Of a stretch of DNA of 52,883 bases, positions 43,529 to 52,343 are shown piece after piece. Each line of letters begins with the position of its first letter. Position 1 is the first letter of the stretch. The notes beneath the pieces were generated by a model, which worked only from the letters and a program-made list of their open reading frames with translations, made no database searches and was not told the origin of the DNA. The position numbers and the translations under genes were made by a program. This DNA comes from an uncultured Bacteroidales bacterium (lineage in GTDB: Bacteria > Bacteroidota > Bacteroidia > Bacteroidales > P3): the NCBI GenBank assembly GCA_905233895.1, contig CAJOFL010000017.1:1-52883 (forward strand), in the 5' to 3' direction.

Positions 43529-44162
43529 CTATGATAGTGATTTTGCGGTCGGCCATAGTAGCCAACTCCTCGTTGTGGGTCACGATGACAAAAGTCTGGT
43601 TGAAACGGTCGCGCAGCGAGAAAAAAAGTTCGTGCAGCTCTCGAGCGTGTACCGAGTCGAGGTTGCCGCTCGGCTCGTCGGCCAGCACTGCCAACGGCCT
43701 GTTCATCAATGCTCTAGCCACTGCTACACGCTGCTGTTCGCCGCCGCTGAGGGCGGCGGGCTTGTGGCCGGCTCGGCCGTCGACCTTCATGAACGAAAGC
43801 AACTCCATTGCCCGCTCTGTGGCCTCCTTCATCGGGGTTCCTTTTATCAGAGCCGGAATACAGACGTTCTCTACCGCAGTGAATTCCGGCAGCAGATGGT
43901 GGGCCTGGAACACGAAACCGATATGTTCGTTGCGGAAACGGGCCAGCTCCCTCTCCTTCAGATTGCTCACGTCGACATCGTCGTACATCACCGAGCCGCT
44001 GTCGGCACGGTCGAGGGTACCGAGAATCTGCAGCAAGGTGGTCTTACCTGCACCCGAAGGACCCACTATCGAAACCACCTCACCCTGCCCGATACTGAGA
44101 CTCACGTCGCGCAGCACATGCAGCGCTCCGTAACTTTTGTTGATATTGATTGCAGTTATCAT
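43509..44162 (-). CDS. ABC transporter ATP-binding protein, LolD/MacB type
   Basis: A 217-residue nucleotide-binding subunit with Walker [10 protein letters not shown] (34-42), signature [15 protein letters not shown], Walker [14 protein letters not shown] and the His-loop FVIVTHN. The Q-loop [18 protein letters not shown] is typical of the LolD/FtsE/MacB class, which drives lipoprotein release or efflux. No permease gene is adjacent, so the partner must be encoded elsewhere. It overlaps hutI by four bases and rlmB by 20 bases. Confidence 0.88.
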   Translation of the reverse strand: MITAININKSYGALHVLRDVSLSIGQGEVVSIVGPSGAGKTTLLQILGTLDRADSGSVMYDDVDVSNLKERELARFRNEHIGFVFQAHHLLPEFTAVENVCIPALIKGTPMKEATERAMELLSFMKVDGRAGHKPAALSGGEQQRVAVARALMNRPLAVLADEPSGNLDSVHARELHELFFSLRDRFNQTFVIVTHNEELATMADRKITIIDGKNTE

Positions 44163-45394
44163 ATCTCGGCACCATTAAGGAAGACGCGCTCCACCTTGTT
44201 CTCGCCGTAGGCGTAGGGCATGTACTCATAACTCGCTATTGGCTTGGTAACGTAGAAGTTGGCCTTCTTGCCGACAGCGATGCTGCCCACCTCCCGGCTC
44301 ACACCCATAGCGTATGCGGTATTCAAGGTGGTGGCGTTCAACGCCTCTTCGGGAGTCAGGCGGTAGCGGATGCAAGCCATCGAGAGGATGAGCTGCATAT
44401 TGCCCGAAGGCGAGGTTCCGGGATTGTAGTCGGAGGCCATTGCTACAGGCAGCCCCGCGTCAATCATCCTGCGGGCCGGCGAGAGCGGCAGGTTGAGAAA
44501 GAAAGCGCAGCCGGGAAGCACCGTGGGCATCGTCTCGGTGCCTTTCAGGCACTCTATCTCCGCATCGCCCATCTGCTCCAGGTGGTCGACCGAGATAGCA
44601 CCGTATTTCACACCCACCTGCACACCACCCGAGACAGCCATCTCGTTGGCGTGTATCTTCGGTTTCATCCCGTACTTTATTCCCGCCTCAAGGATTCGTG
44701 CTGTATCCTCAACGGTAAAGAACCCCTGGTCGCAGAAGACGTCGATGAAGTCGGCCAATCCTTCGTCCGCCACCAGCGGAATCATCTCATTTATGACCAA
44801 ATCAACATAGTCCTCTTGGTGTCCGCGATATTCCATCGGGATTCCGTGGGCACCTAGGAAGTTCGACTTGATGGTCACGGGTGAGGTCTCCTTGAGGCGA
44901 CGGATTACGCGCAGCAGTTTCAGTTCGCTCTCGGTGGTGAGTCCGTAACCACTCTTTATCTCGATGGCTCCCGTACCAAGATGCACCACCCCTTCAAGAC
45001 GTTGCAGTGCCATATCGTAGAGTTCGTCCTCCGAAGCCGCTGCTGTCGCCTTTGCCGAGTTGAGGATGCCTCCTCCCCTTTTCGCGATTTCCTCATAGCT
45101 GAGTCCTCGTATCTTGTCGACAAACTCATGCTCACGCGAGTTAGCATAAACGATGTGCGTATGGGAGTCGCAGAACGACGGGAAAACGAGCCTACCGGTA
45201 GCGTCGACAACGCGGTCAGCATTCTCTTCCTTCAGGTCTTTCATCTCGCCGAAAGCCTTGATTTTACCGTCTTCAACCAGAAGATAGGCGTCTTTTATGG
45301 CCTCAAGCACTGCCATTTCCTTGCCCTGCTTGCGGAGCTGCGGAGTGCTTTCAACACCCACAAGTTCCTTGATATTCTTAACAAGTGTTCGCAT
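44159..45394 (-). CDS. hutI: Imidazolonepropionase
   Basis: A 411-residue amidohydrolase that opens 4-imidazolone-5-propanoate to N-formimino-glutamate in histidine degradation. Seen: the metal-binding [15 protein letters not shown] (H78, H80), KSGYGLTTE, the [10 protein letters not shown] and [13 protein letters not shown] histidine motifs, and [14 protein letters not shown] with the conserved Asp. No hutH, hutU or ftcD lies nearby; the gene is instead third in an operon led by ruvB. It starts 13 bases after the YD-like gene. Confidence 0.95.
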   Translation of the reverse strand: MRTLVKNIKELVGVESTPQLRKQGKEMAVLEAIKDAYLLVEDGKIKAFGEMKDLKEENADRVVDATGRLVFPSFCDSHTHIVYANSREHEFVDKIRGLSYEEIAKRGGGILNSAKATAAASEDELYDMALQRLEGVVHLGTGAIEIKSGYGLTTESELKLLRVIRRLKETSPVTIKSNFLGAHGIPMEYRGHQEDYVDLVINEMIPLVADEGLADFIDVFCDQGFFTVEDTARILEAGIKYGMKPKIHANEMAVSGGVQVGVKYGAISVDHLEQMGDAEIECLKGTETMPTVLPGCAFFLNLPLSPARRMIDAGLPVAMASDYNPGTSPSGNMQLILSMACIRYRLTPEEALNATTLNTAYAMGVSREVGSIAVGKKANFYVTKPIASYEYMPYAYGENKVERVFLNGAEI

Positions 45395-45407
45395 ATTTCT
45401 ATTTTAT

Positions 45408-46289
45408 TTATTCCCAGTATTCTATTTCGTATTCAATGCCACCCATAGGGGTTTTCTCATAGATGAGCACATCGTGTTCGTCATAGCGGAACAACTCGTC
45501 CGACTCTTGGGTCGGATCGCTATAGACAACCCAATGCTCCCTTCGCTCACGACGAGTGCCATCCGGCCGGAAAGTGATGGTTACATCGGCTTCCATATCC
45601 AGGTCGTACAGCTTGCCTGTCTGCGAGACAAGTACCCCGCCCTCATCATAGTTATAGTCGAGCGTATCCCACGATTCGTAGTAATATGTCCTACTGGCAA
45701 CGATGCGCCCATAAGCATCATAGAAGAAATTACGGTCGCGATATCCAGACCCCTCGTCGTTGCAATACTCGTGAAGCAGACGCCCGTCGGGAGCATACTC
45801 TCGCAAAAAACGTGTGGTGTTGAACGATCCTAGATAGACACATTCCGTAAGGCCGTAAATGGGATGCACTTTGTAAGAATGAAGATAATATTCGGATACA
45901 CCCTCGTGATACTTTCCAAAACTCTCATTCTTGACATGCTGTACAATACCGTCAGCGGTATACTCAATACTATAACGCGAACTCATTTCTCGGCGCGGTA
46001 TCGGATTGGCGGTGGAACTGACCCATTGATATGTCTCATGCAAAACAAGGCGACCTTGAGCATCGTACACATTATGATAGGCTGTGTCGGCGCTGTATCC
46101 GTGGCGGTCGAAAGGCTCTGTATGCGTCAGTTTACGTGCACCTGTCAAAGTGTCGACGGAGTATGTACGTATCACCTTAATATGCTTGGTAGTATGAGAA
46201 GGGAAGTAGGGCAACTCAAACAGCGGACCCTGACCCATTGCAGGCAGAAACAACGCAATAAACAGCAGTATATTTCCGGCTTTCTTCAT
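45408..46289 (-). CDS. Secreted YD-repeat-like hypothetical protein
   Basis: A 293-residue protein with a signal peptide (NILLFIALFLPAMGQG). The rest has repeated YD-like steps: YNVYDAQGRLVLHETYQW, RFLREYAPDGRLLHEY, NFFYDAYGRIVASRTYYY, YNYDEGGVLVSQTGKLYD and LFRYDEHDVLIYEK, as in short RHS/YD proteins that form beta ribbons. It is much shorter than an RHS toxin and has no toxin domain. Its function is unknown. It starts three bases after ruvB and ends 13 bases before hutI. Confidence 0.75.
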   Translation of the reverse strand: MKKAGNILLFIALFLPAMGQGPLFELPYFPSHTTKHIKVIRTYSVDTLTGARKLTHTEPFDRHGYSADTAYHNVYDAQGRLVLHETYQWVSSTANPIPRREMSSRYSIEYTADGIVQHVKNESFGKYHEGVSEYYLHSYKVHPIYGLTECVYLGSFNTTRFLREYAPDGRLLHEYCNDEGSGYRDRNFFYDAYGRIVASRTYYYESWDTLDYNYDEGGVLVSQTGKLYDLDMEADVTITFRPDGTRRERREHWVVYSDPTQESDELFRYDEHDVLIYEKTPMGGIEYEIEYWE

Positions 46290-46292
46290 AAT

Positions 46293-47312
46293 TCAAAAGA
46301 GCTCCTGTTGGCTACCGTTTGTTTTAAGTTTTCCCAAGTGCTGGTAAGCAAGCATCGTTGCCTCGCGGCCACGAGGGGTGCGCATCAGGTAGCCTTCTTG
46401 GATGAGGTAGGGTTCATAAACCTCTTCGACGGTACCCGCATCCTCGCCAACGGCAGTCGCAATGGTGTTCACACCAACCGGGCCGCCTTTGAACTTGTCA
46501 ATAATGGTGGTGAGAATGCGGATATCCATATCGTCCAATCCGTTGCGGTCGACATTCAACGCCTGCAAGGCATATCGTGCAATGTCGAGAGTGATGGTAC
46601 CGTCGCCCTTCACCTGAGCAAAGTCGCGCACGCGACGCAACAGACGGTTGGCGATACGGGGGGTGCCGCGCGAACGACGGGCAATCTCAATGGCGCTCTC
46701 GGAGGTAATCTTCACGTCCAGAAGGCCGGCCGAACGGTTTACAATCTTGGTAAGGGTTTCGGCGTCATAGTATTCCAGACGGGAATTGATACCGAAACGG
46801 GCCCTCAGCGGAGCGGTGAGCATACCGCTGCGGGTGGTAGCACCGATAAGCGTGAAGGGCTTGAGATTCAGCTGCACCGAACGTGCTGCGGGGCCGCTTT
46901 CAATCATAATGTCGATGCGGAAGTCCTCCATTGCCGAGTAGAGATACTCCTCCACAACGGGCGAAAGGCGGTGGATCTCGTCAATAAAAAGCACGTCGTT
47001 GGGCTGAAGCGAGGTGAGCAGGCCTGCCAGGTCGCCAGGCTTGTCGAGCACAGGGCCGCTGGTGGTCTTGATGCTGACGCCCAATTCGTTGGCAATAATA
47101 TTGCTCAGAGTAGTTTTTCCGAGGCCCGGAGGACCGTAAAGCAACACGTGATCGAGCGGTTCGCCGCGGTCTTTAGCGGCGCGAACAAAGACTTTAAGGT
47201 TCTCTACTACCTGTTTTTGACCTGCAAAACTGTCAAACCCAGATGGACGCAACGCACGTTCTATCTCTTTCTCCTTGGCGGATATATTGTTACTGGCGAG
47301 ATTGTCATTCAT
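46293..47312 (-). CDS. ruvB: Holliday junction branch-migration helicase RuvB
   Basis: A 339-residue AAA+ motor that, with RuvA, drives branch migration of Holliday junctions. Seen: [19 protein letters not shown], Walker [10 protein letters not shown] (60-68), Walker B FIDEIHRL (DEIH 111-114), the [19 protein letters not shown] sensor segment, and the winged-helix C-terminus ([20 protein letters not shown], then [12 protein letters not shown]). Length is normal. Its promoter ends five bases before the ATG, so the mRNA may be leaderless. It heads a five-gene operon. Confidence 0.97.
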   Translation of the reverse strand: MNDNLASNNISAKEKEIERALRPSGFDSFAGQKQVVENLKVFVRAAKDRGEPLDHVLLYGPPGLGKTTLSNIIANELGVSIKTTSGPVLDKPGDLAGLLTSLQPNDVLFIDEIHRLSPVVEEYLYSAMEDFRIDIMIESGPAARSVQLNLKPFTLIGATTRSGMLTAPLRARFGINSRLEYYDAETLTKIVNRSAGLLDVKITSESAIEIARRSRGTPRIANRLLRRVRDFAQVKGDGTITLDIARYALQALNVDRNGLDDMDIRILTTIIDKFKGGPVGVNTIATAVGEDAGTVEEVYEPYLIQEGYLMRTPRGREATMLAYQHLGKLKTNGSQQELF

Positions 47313-47316
47313 GGTG

Positions 47317-47347
47317 CAAAAATACTATTTTTTATTAAAATGACAAA
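47317..47347 (-). promoter_or_regulatory. ruvB operon promoter, possibly giving a leaderless mRNA
   Basis: Minus strand: TTTG at 47344-47347, 19-base spacer, TATTTTTG at 47317-47324. Only four bases (CACC) separate the -7 box from the ATG at 47312. With the usual start site a few bases after this box, transcription would begin at or next to the start codon. Confidence 0.7.
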
Positions 47348-47394
47348 ATAAAAAAAAAAAAGTGACGTTAAAGTGTATAAAAAGACCGAAAAAA

Positions 47395-48234
47395 ATGAAA
47401 CCAATAATTGTAGGTACCGACTTCTCGGAAGGCTCGAAGATAGCCCTCGAACTGGCCGTCGACGTGGCCAACCGCATGCAGACAGGCATCATGCTCGTGT
47501 GGGTGCGCCGCGAGAAGAAACTCTTCAGCAGCGACGAACTCGCCACCATGACCCGACTGGCCGAGGACAAGATGCAGGAACTCTGCGACCGCCTCCAACC
47601 TTCAATGAAATATGGCAAAATAGAGTGGCAGATAGTGAACGGCAGAGTGTCGTCAGCACTGGCCTCGCTGGCCAACCGCCTCTCCGCCCTGATGATTATC
47701 GTCGGCACCAACGGCGCCTCAGGGTTCGAAAAATACTGGATGGGCAGCACCGCCGTCCGCGTGGTGCAGGACGCCCCCTGCCCCGTCCTCTCAATCCGTG
47801 CAGGATACGACTTCCACAAACAACTCGAACGCATCGTCGTTCCCATCCGCGTTAACGCCAACTCACGCCAGAAAATACCGCCCGCTGCCTCGATGGCCAA
47901 GATATTCGGTGCCGAAGTTCACATCCTCGGTCTCCTCGAACTGAAGGAGGAGGAAGGAGCCCTGCGCACCTATGTCTCACAGTCAACCGACTTCCTCGAG
48001 CGTGAAGGTATCCCCTACAGCTTCCTTATCCGCGACTTTGGCAACTACAGCGACACCGTCCTCGGCTACGCCGAAGAGGTCAAAGCCGACTTGGTAGTCA
48101 TCAACACCGAACAGGATAGAATCATCTCCCAGCTCTTCCTCGGCACCAACGCCCAGCAAATTGTCAACAAGTCGCAAATCCCCGTGCTCTGCATCCACCC
48201 CGAGGACTATATCAATGTCGCCTCGCGAGTGTAA
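47395..48234 (+). CDS. Tandem universal stress protein
   Basis: About 279 residues from ATG 47395, which gives the standard MKPIIVGTDFSEGSKIALEL opening; an upstream non-ATG start would add an unrelated basic lead. Two UspA domains are present (about 1-140 and 145-279), the first with LMIIVGTNGASGFEKYWMGS, the GxxG-type nucleotide-binding loop, and the second with ADLVVINTEQDRIISQLFLG. Such proteins respond to starvation and other stress by unknown means. The next gene begins seven bases after the stop. Confidence 0.9.
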   Translation: MKPIIVGTDFSEGSKIALELAVDVANRMQTGIMLVWVRREKKLFSSDELATMTRLAEDKMQELCDRLQPSMKYGKIEWQIVNGRVSSALASLANRLSALMIIVGTNGASGFEKYWMGSTAVRVVQDAPCPVLSIRAGYDFHKQLERIVVPIRVNANSRQKIPPAASMAKIFGAEVHILGLLELKEEEGALRTYVSQSTDFLEREGIPYSFLIRDFGNYSDTVLGYAEEVKADLVVINTEQDRIISQLFLGTNAQQIVNKSQIPVLCIHPEDYINVASRV

Positions 48235-48241
48235 CTGAGTG

Positions 48242-49480
48242 ATGGACTACGACGTGGTAATCGTTGGCGGAGGAGCCGCTGGACTCATGGCTGCATGCAC
48301 CGCAGCCGAACGTGGTCGTCGTATACTCCTGCTTGAGAAGATGGACCAGGCAGGCCGCAAACTGCGCATCACAGGCAAAGGACGCTGCAACCTCACCAAC
48401 ACCAACTCCCTCCGCGACACCTTGCCGCATATCGGCAGCGACAGCCGTTTCCTCCGAAACGCATATGGACGTTTCTTCAATCAGGAACTGATGCTGTGGT
48501 TTGAGAAACGCGACGTGAAACTGGTGGTGGAACGTGGCAACAGAGTATTTCCAGCCAGCGGAAAGGCCCTCGACATTTTCCTTGCTCTTATCGGCGAGTT
48601 AGAGCAGAATCCAAACGTCACTATCCGAAAGAACGCCACCGTCAAAAGCGTTGAGACCCTCGACGGACAAGCTACAGCCGTCATCCTAGAACGCGGTGAG
48701 CGTATCCCCTGCCGGCATATTATACTCGCCACCGGCGGTCTCTCCTACCCCACCACCGGCTCTACCGGTGCCGGTTACCGTATGGCTCGTGAACTGGGTC
48801 ATACCGTAGTGGAGCCCGTACCGTCACTCGTGGCCCTCAAATGCGCTGAGAAAATCCCCGAGGAGATGGTCGCCTTCCAACTCAAGAACGTCCAATTAAC
48901 ACTCTCAACTCCCAGTTCCAAACTATCAACACATTTTGGAGAGATGACCTTCGTCGACGACGGCATCGCTGGCCCCATAGTCCTCAGTGCCAGCCGCGTA
49001 ATCACGCGCCAACTGGCCAACGAACACTCAAAAATAACCGCCAAACTCGACCTTAAGCCCGCTCTCACGCCCGACCAACTCGACCGCCGACTCCAAGCCG
49101 ACCTCGCCGCCAACGGCACCCGCATCTTCAACGACGCACTCCGCCTCTGGCTCCCGGCAGAGCTAATCCCATTTGCCCTCAAGCAGTTGCATATAGAATA
49201 TTACAAACGTCTCAACCAAATCAACGGCGACGAACGTCGCCGTCTCGGACACTGGCTCAAAGGAATAGAATTTACCATCACCGGAACACACGGCTGGACT
49301 GAAGCCATCGTCACTCAGGGCGGCGTCGCCCTAAACGAGATTAACCCCAAAACCATGGAAAGCCGCCTCGTCAGCGGACTCTACATCGTTGGCGAACTCC
49401 TTGACCTCGATGCCGACACCGGTGGATACAATCTTCAGATTGCATTCTCCACCGGCCATGCCGCCGGAGAAGCGGTATAA
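48242..49480 (+). CDS. FAD/NAD(P)-dependent oxidoreductase, HI0933/YhiN/BaiN family
   Basis: A 412-residue flavoprotein. The N-terminal GxGxxG dinucleotide fold is YDVVIVGGGAAGLMAACTAA; GKGRCNLTNTN, LATGGLSYPTTGSTGAGYRM and the C-terminal SGLYIVGELLDLDADTGGYN, QIAFSTGHAAGEA are family hallmarks. Members bind FAD and act on small substrates; BaiN reduces bile acid intermediates, but I do not infer that here. Residues about 220-231 (TLSTPSSKLSTH) are encoded by 7-bp repeats between two family-like segments. ATG 48242 is preferred to an adjacent GTG. Confidence 0.88.
   Translation: MDYDVVIVGGGAAGLMAACTAAERGRRILLLEKMDQAGRKLRITGKGRCNLTNTNSLRDTLPHIGSDSRFLRNAYGRFFNQELMLWFEKRDVKLVVERGNRVFPASGKALDIFLALIGELEQNPNVTIRKNATVKSVETLDGQATAVILERGERIPCRHIILATGGLSYPTTGSTGAGYRMARELGHTVVEPVPSLVALKCAEKIPEEMVAFQLKNVQLTLSTPSSKLSTHFGEMTFVDDGIAGPIVLSASRVITRQLANEHSKITAKLDLKPALTPDQLDRRLQADLAANGTRIFNDALRLWLPAELIPFALKQLHIEYYKRLNQINGDERRRLGHWLKGIEFTITGTHGWTEAIVTQGGVALNEINPKTMESRLVSGLYIVGELLDLDADTGGYNLQIAFSTGHAAGEAV
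48901..48930. repeat. 7-bp repeat inside the flavoprotein gene
   Basis: Heptamers ACTCTCA, ACTCCCA, GTTCCAA, ACTATCA, then AC. They encode a Ser/Thr-rich loop in frame. Confidence 0.6.
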
Positions 49481-49510
49481 AGAAAGCGACCCGTAAAGGT
49501 CGCTTTCTTT
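49479..49510. terminator. Bidirectional terminator between the flavoprotein and ABC-F genes
   Basis: AAAGAAAGCGACC (49479-49491) pairs perfectly, 13 bp, with GGTCGCTTTCTTT (49498-49510) around a six-base loop, and T/A tracts on both sides serve both directions. It overlaps the end of the flavoprotein stop codon and abuts the ABC-F stop at 49511. Confidence 0.9.
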
Positions 49511-51412
49511 TTATTGTTCGGCGGCAATCACTGCATCCTCCCACTCAAGCAATTTCTGTTCCAACTGATCTTTCAACGACTGATATTCTTTATAAAACTC
49601 AGAAGTCTGCACCGCACCAGTAGCGAGAACCGCATCCTTGATTGCAATCTCTGCCTCAAGGGCCTCAACCTCCTGTTCTTTTTGCTTCACCGCATTCTGT
49701 AGTTTGCGCCGCTCGCGCTCACGTTCCTTGCTTTGCTCATAGGCCGCCTTGGAGGCGGTTTTCTGAATATTCGAAGTATTCTGAACACTCTGAACACCCT
49801 GATTATTCTGACTGACCTCTAGAAACTCCATAATGTCGCCCTTGAACTCATGCACAGCACCGTCACGAAACTCAAATAGTTCGTCGGTGAGGCCACTGAG
49901 GAAATCACGGTCGTGGCTCACCACAATCAGGGTGCCGGTATATTGCAGCAGGGCATTCTTGAGAATATCCTTGCTGTTCATATCCAAGTGGTTGGTAGGC
50001 TCGTCGAGGATGAGGAGGTTGCTCGGCGTAAGCAACAGTTTGGCCAGTGCCAGACGCGCCTTCTCGCCACCCGAGAGCACCTTTACCTTCTTGTCGATAT
50101 CGTCGTCACCAAAAAGGAAGGATCCCAAAATATTGCGAATTTTGGGTCTTATGTCTCCTTGGGCGATGTCGTCTATTGTCTCAAACACCGTCTTGTCGAG
50201 GTTAAGCATGGCGGCCTGGTTCTGGGCATAATAGCCAAGAACAACTCCCGCGCCCAACTTGAATGTGCCGGTATAGTCATTGATATCACCAACTATTATC
50301 TTGGCCATAGTACTCTTACCCTCGCCGTTGCGGCCCACGAAAGCCACCTTCTTGCCTGCCGTGAGCAGTAAGTCAACCCCGTCGAATACCTGATTGTCGC
50401 CATAGGCTTTACCCAATTGCTGCGCCTCGATAACAATCTTGCCGCTGTGTGGAGCCGGAGGAAACTGAAAATGAATACTCTCGGTAGACACCTCGTCCAC
50501 CTTGATTTCCTCCATGCGTTCAAGCATCTTCAAGCGGCTCTGCACCTGACGGGCCTTGGTAGCCTTGTAGCGGAAACGCTCGATAAAAGCCTCAATCTGC
50601 GCAACCTGACGTTGCTGGTTGGTGAGTTGTGCCATCTGACTGGCACGGCGCTCCTGCATTTGCACCACATATTCGGAATAAGAACACTTGTAATCGTAGA
50701 TACGACCAGCTGTAATTTCTATTGTACGCTTGGTGATATTGTCAAGGAAAGTACGGTCGTGACTAACGAGTACCACGGCTCCACTGTAGGATGCAAGATA
50801 ATTCTCGAGCCATTGTATCGACACAATATCCAAGTGGTTGGTAGGCTCGTCAAGCAAAAGGAAGTCCGGGTGACGCAATAGCAGTTTGGCCAACTCCACG
50901 CGCATCTGCCATCCTCCGCTAAACACAGCTACAGAGCGGTCAAAATCAGAATGTCTGAAACCCAGGCCGAGCAACACCTTTTCTGCAGCCTCGCGACGGC
51001 GTCCGCCACCGAGCAGCGCTAAATGTTCCGTCACCTCGTTGTGACGCTCCAATAACCGCGTATAATCAGCACTTTCATAATCGGTGCGTTCGGCAATCTC
51101 GGCGGTGAGACGTTCCTGCTCCCGTTCCATATCGTCCAACTGGCTGAACGCCGTAAGTGCCTCTTCTATCACGGTACCAACGGCATCGGGAACCATTTCT
51201 TGCGGCAGGTATCCAACGGTCTGCCCTGCAGCAATCACTATGGTGCCGCTCTCAGGCTCCTGCCAACCGCAGAGGATTTTAAGCAACGTGGACTTGCCAG
51301 CACCATTCATGCCGACAAGTCCAATACGGTCATGATCGCCGATATTGAATGTAACGTTGGAGAAGAGATTAGTGCCGGTGAACTGCACCGAGAGTCCGTT
51401 GACGCTTATCAT
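49511..51412 (-). CDS. ABC-F family ATPase (Uup/YdiF-like)
   Basis: A 633-residue soluble protein with two nucleotide-binding domains: Walker A GMNGAGKST (34-42) and GRNGEGKST, signatures FSGGWQMR and LSGGEKAR, and Walker B motifs LLLDEPTNHLD and LILDEPTNHLD. The inter-domain linker (about 230-315) is charged and helical, and a C-terminal coiled coil (about 555-633) follows, as in Uup and YdiF. ABC-F proteins act on ribosomes. No membrane part exists. Residues about 534-551 are encoded by a 9-bp repeat between the second ATPase domain and the coiled coil. Confidence 0.92.
   Translation of the reverse strand: MISVNGLSVQFTGTNLFSNVTFNIGDHDRIGLVGMNGAGKSTLLKILCGWQEPESGTIVIAAGQTVGYLPQEMVPDAVGTVIEEALTAFSQLDDMEREQERLTAEIAERTDYESADYTRLLERHNEVTEHLALLGGGRRREAAEKVLLGLGFRHSDFDRSVAVFSGGWQMRVELAKLLLRHPDFLLLDEPTNHLDIVSIQWLENYLASYSGAVVLVSHDRTFLDNITKRTIEITAGRIYDYKCSYSEYVVQMQERRASQMAQLTNQQRQVAQIEAFIERFRYKATKARQVQSRLKMLERMEEIKVDEVSTESIHFQFPPAPHSGKIVIEAQQLGKAYGDNQVFDGVDLLLTAGKKVAFVGRNGEGKSTMAKIIVGDINDYTGTFKLGAGVVLGYYAQNQAAMLNLDKTVFETIDDIAQGDIRPKIRNILGSFLFGDDDIDKKVKVLSGGEKARLALAKLLLTPSNLLILDEPTNHLDMNSKDILKNALLQYTGTLIVVSHDRDFLSGLTDELFEFRDGAVHEFKGDIMEFLEVSQNNQGVQSVQNTSNIQKTASKAAYEQSKERERERRKLQNAVKQKEQEVEALEAEIAIKDAVLATGAVQTSEFYKEYQSLKDQLEQKLLEWEDAVIAAEQ
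49761..49814. repeat. 9-bp repeat inside the ABC-F gene
   Basis: Six consecutive 9-mers: TTCTGAATA, TTCGAAGTA, TTCTGAACA, CTCTGAACA, CCCTGATTA, TTCTGACTG. On the coding strand each unit is three codons, giving a Gln/Asn/Ser-rich segment (SQNNQGVQSVQNTSNIQ) in a linker. Confidence 0.8.
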
Positions 51413-51453
51413 AGTCAGCTATTGTAGTTAAGTGCCAGGAATTGAAATAGAAA

Positions 51454-51499
51454 AAGGAGTCAAGACTGTACCTCGCGGGCACTTTTGTCTTAACTCCTT
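51454..51499 (-). terminator. Terminator of the TonB-family gene
   Basis: Minus strand: AAGGAGTTAAGAC (51487-51499) pairs with GTCTTGACTCCTT (51454-51466) with one mismatch and a 20-base loop, and is followed by TTT then CT. It lies 35 bases after the stop at 51534. Confidence 0.7.
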
Positions 51500-51533
51500 A
51501 AATTCTTAGTTACTTTCTATCCAACAAAGAGGT

Positions 51534-52223
51534 TTACTGAAGGACAAAGTTGACAGGGAGGGTATATGCTGCACGTACAGCTTTGCCACGCTGCTTACCG
51601 GGCGTCCACTTAGGCATCGACTTGATAACTCGGACTGCTTCGGCGCCGCATCCGCCACCGATGTCACGGGCGGCCTTCACATTCGAGACCGAACCATCCT
51701 TCTCTACGACGAATGTCACAAACACACGACCGGTGATATTGTTCTCCTTGGCCAACTGCGGGTACTTGAGGTTCTGCTGGATGAACTTGTACAAGGCATC
51801 GACACCACCAGGATATTCGGGGTCTTGTTCCACAACCTGGAAGATTTCATCTTCTTGTTCTTCCTCTTCCTGGTCGACCGTAACCTGAACAATCTCGATG
51901 TTCTCCTGCTTCTCCATCTTCTCAAACACATCAATGCTCAGCTCATTCTCCGACTCAGCCTCGTTGTCGATGATGTTAACCTCCGTGGTAACCACTTCGG
52001 GTTCGGGAGGCGGGGGAGGTGGCGGAGTGTCATCCTGTGTCTGGATAATCTGTTCCTCAATTTCGTCATCGGCAGTGCGCTGCGTCACCTCGATCTTCTT
52101 AGTGTCGTAACTCTTGACATTGAATGCCACCAGAGCCGCCACCAAAACGACCACCAAACCTATCTCAAGATAGAGTCCGCGGCGTTTTTCGAGGTCTGCC
52201 TTTTCTGTCTTTTTCGGTTGCAT
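51534..52223 (-). CDS. TonB-family energy-transducer protein
   Basis: A 229-residue protein with a cytoplasmic lead (MQPKKTEKADLEKRRG), one transmembrane helix (about 16-36), a proline-rich periplasmic stretch (PPPPPPPEPE, about 66-75), a long acidic linker (DQEEEEQEDEIFQVVEQDPE) and a TonB C-terminal domain (about 140-229: EYPGGVDALYKFIQQNLKYP, ITGRVFVTFVVEKDGSV). It should couple the proton-motive force to outer-membrane receptors such as the one at 21738-24104, although the pairing cannot be known. No exbB/exbD is adjacent. It has its own promoter and terminator. Confidence 0.92.
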   Translation of the reverse strand: MQPKKTEKADLEKRRGLYLEIGLVVVLVAALVAFNVKSYDTKKIEVTQRTADDEIEEQIIQTQDDTPPPPPPPEPEVVTTEVNIIDNEAESENELSIDVFEKMEKQENIEIVQVTVDQEEEEQEDEIFQVVEQDPEYPGGVDALYKFIQQNLKYPQLAKENNITGRVFVTFVVEKDGSVSNVKAARDIGGGCGAEAVRVIKSMPKWTPGKQRGKAVRAAYTLPVNFVLQ

Positions 52224-52286
52224 ATCTTTGACTTTTAATTATTTGTCGCGTATCGGAGGCCTTTTTCAAGGCTTTCTTTCGCACTG

Positions 52287-52317
52287 CTAAAATACAAAAA
52301 AAAACATTAACGGCAAA
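52287..52317 (-). promoter_or_regulatory. Promoter of the TonB-family gene
   Basis: Minus strand: TTTG at 52314-52317, 19-base spacer, TATTTTAG at 52287-52294, a slightly imperfect -7 box. The leader to the start codon would be about 60 bases. Confidence 0.6.
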
Positions 52318-52343
52318 CTTTTTTTATTTTTTAACAAAAAAAA

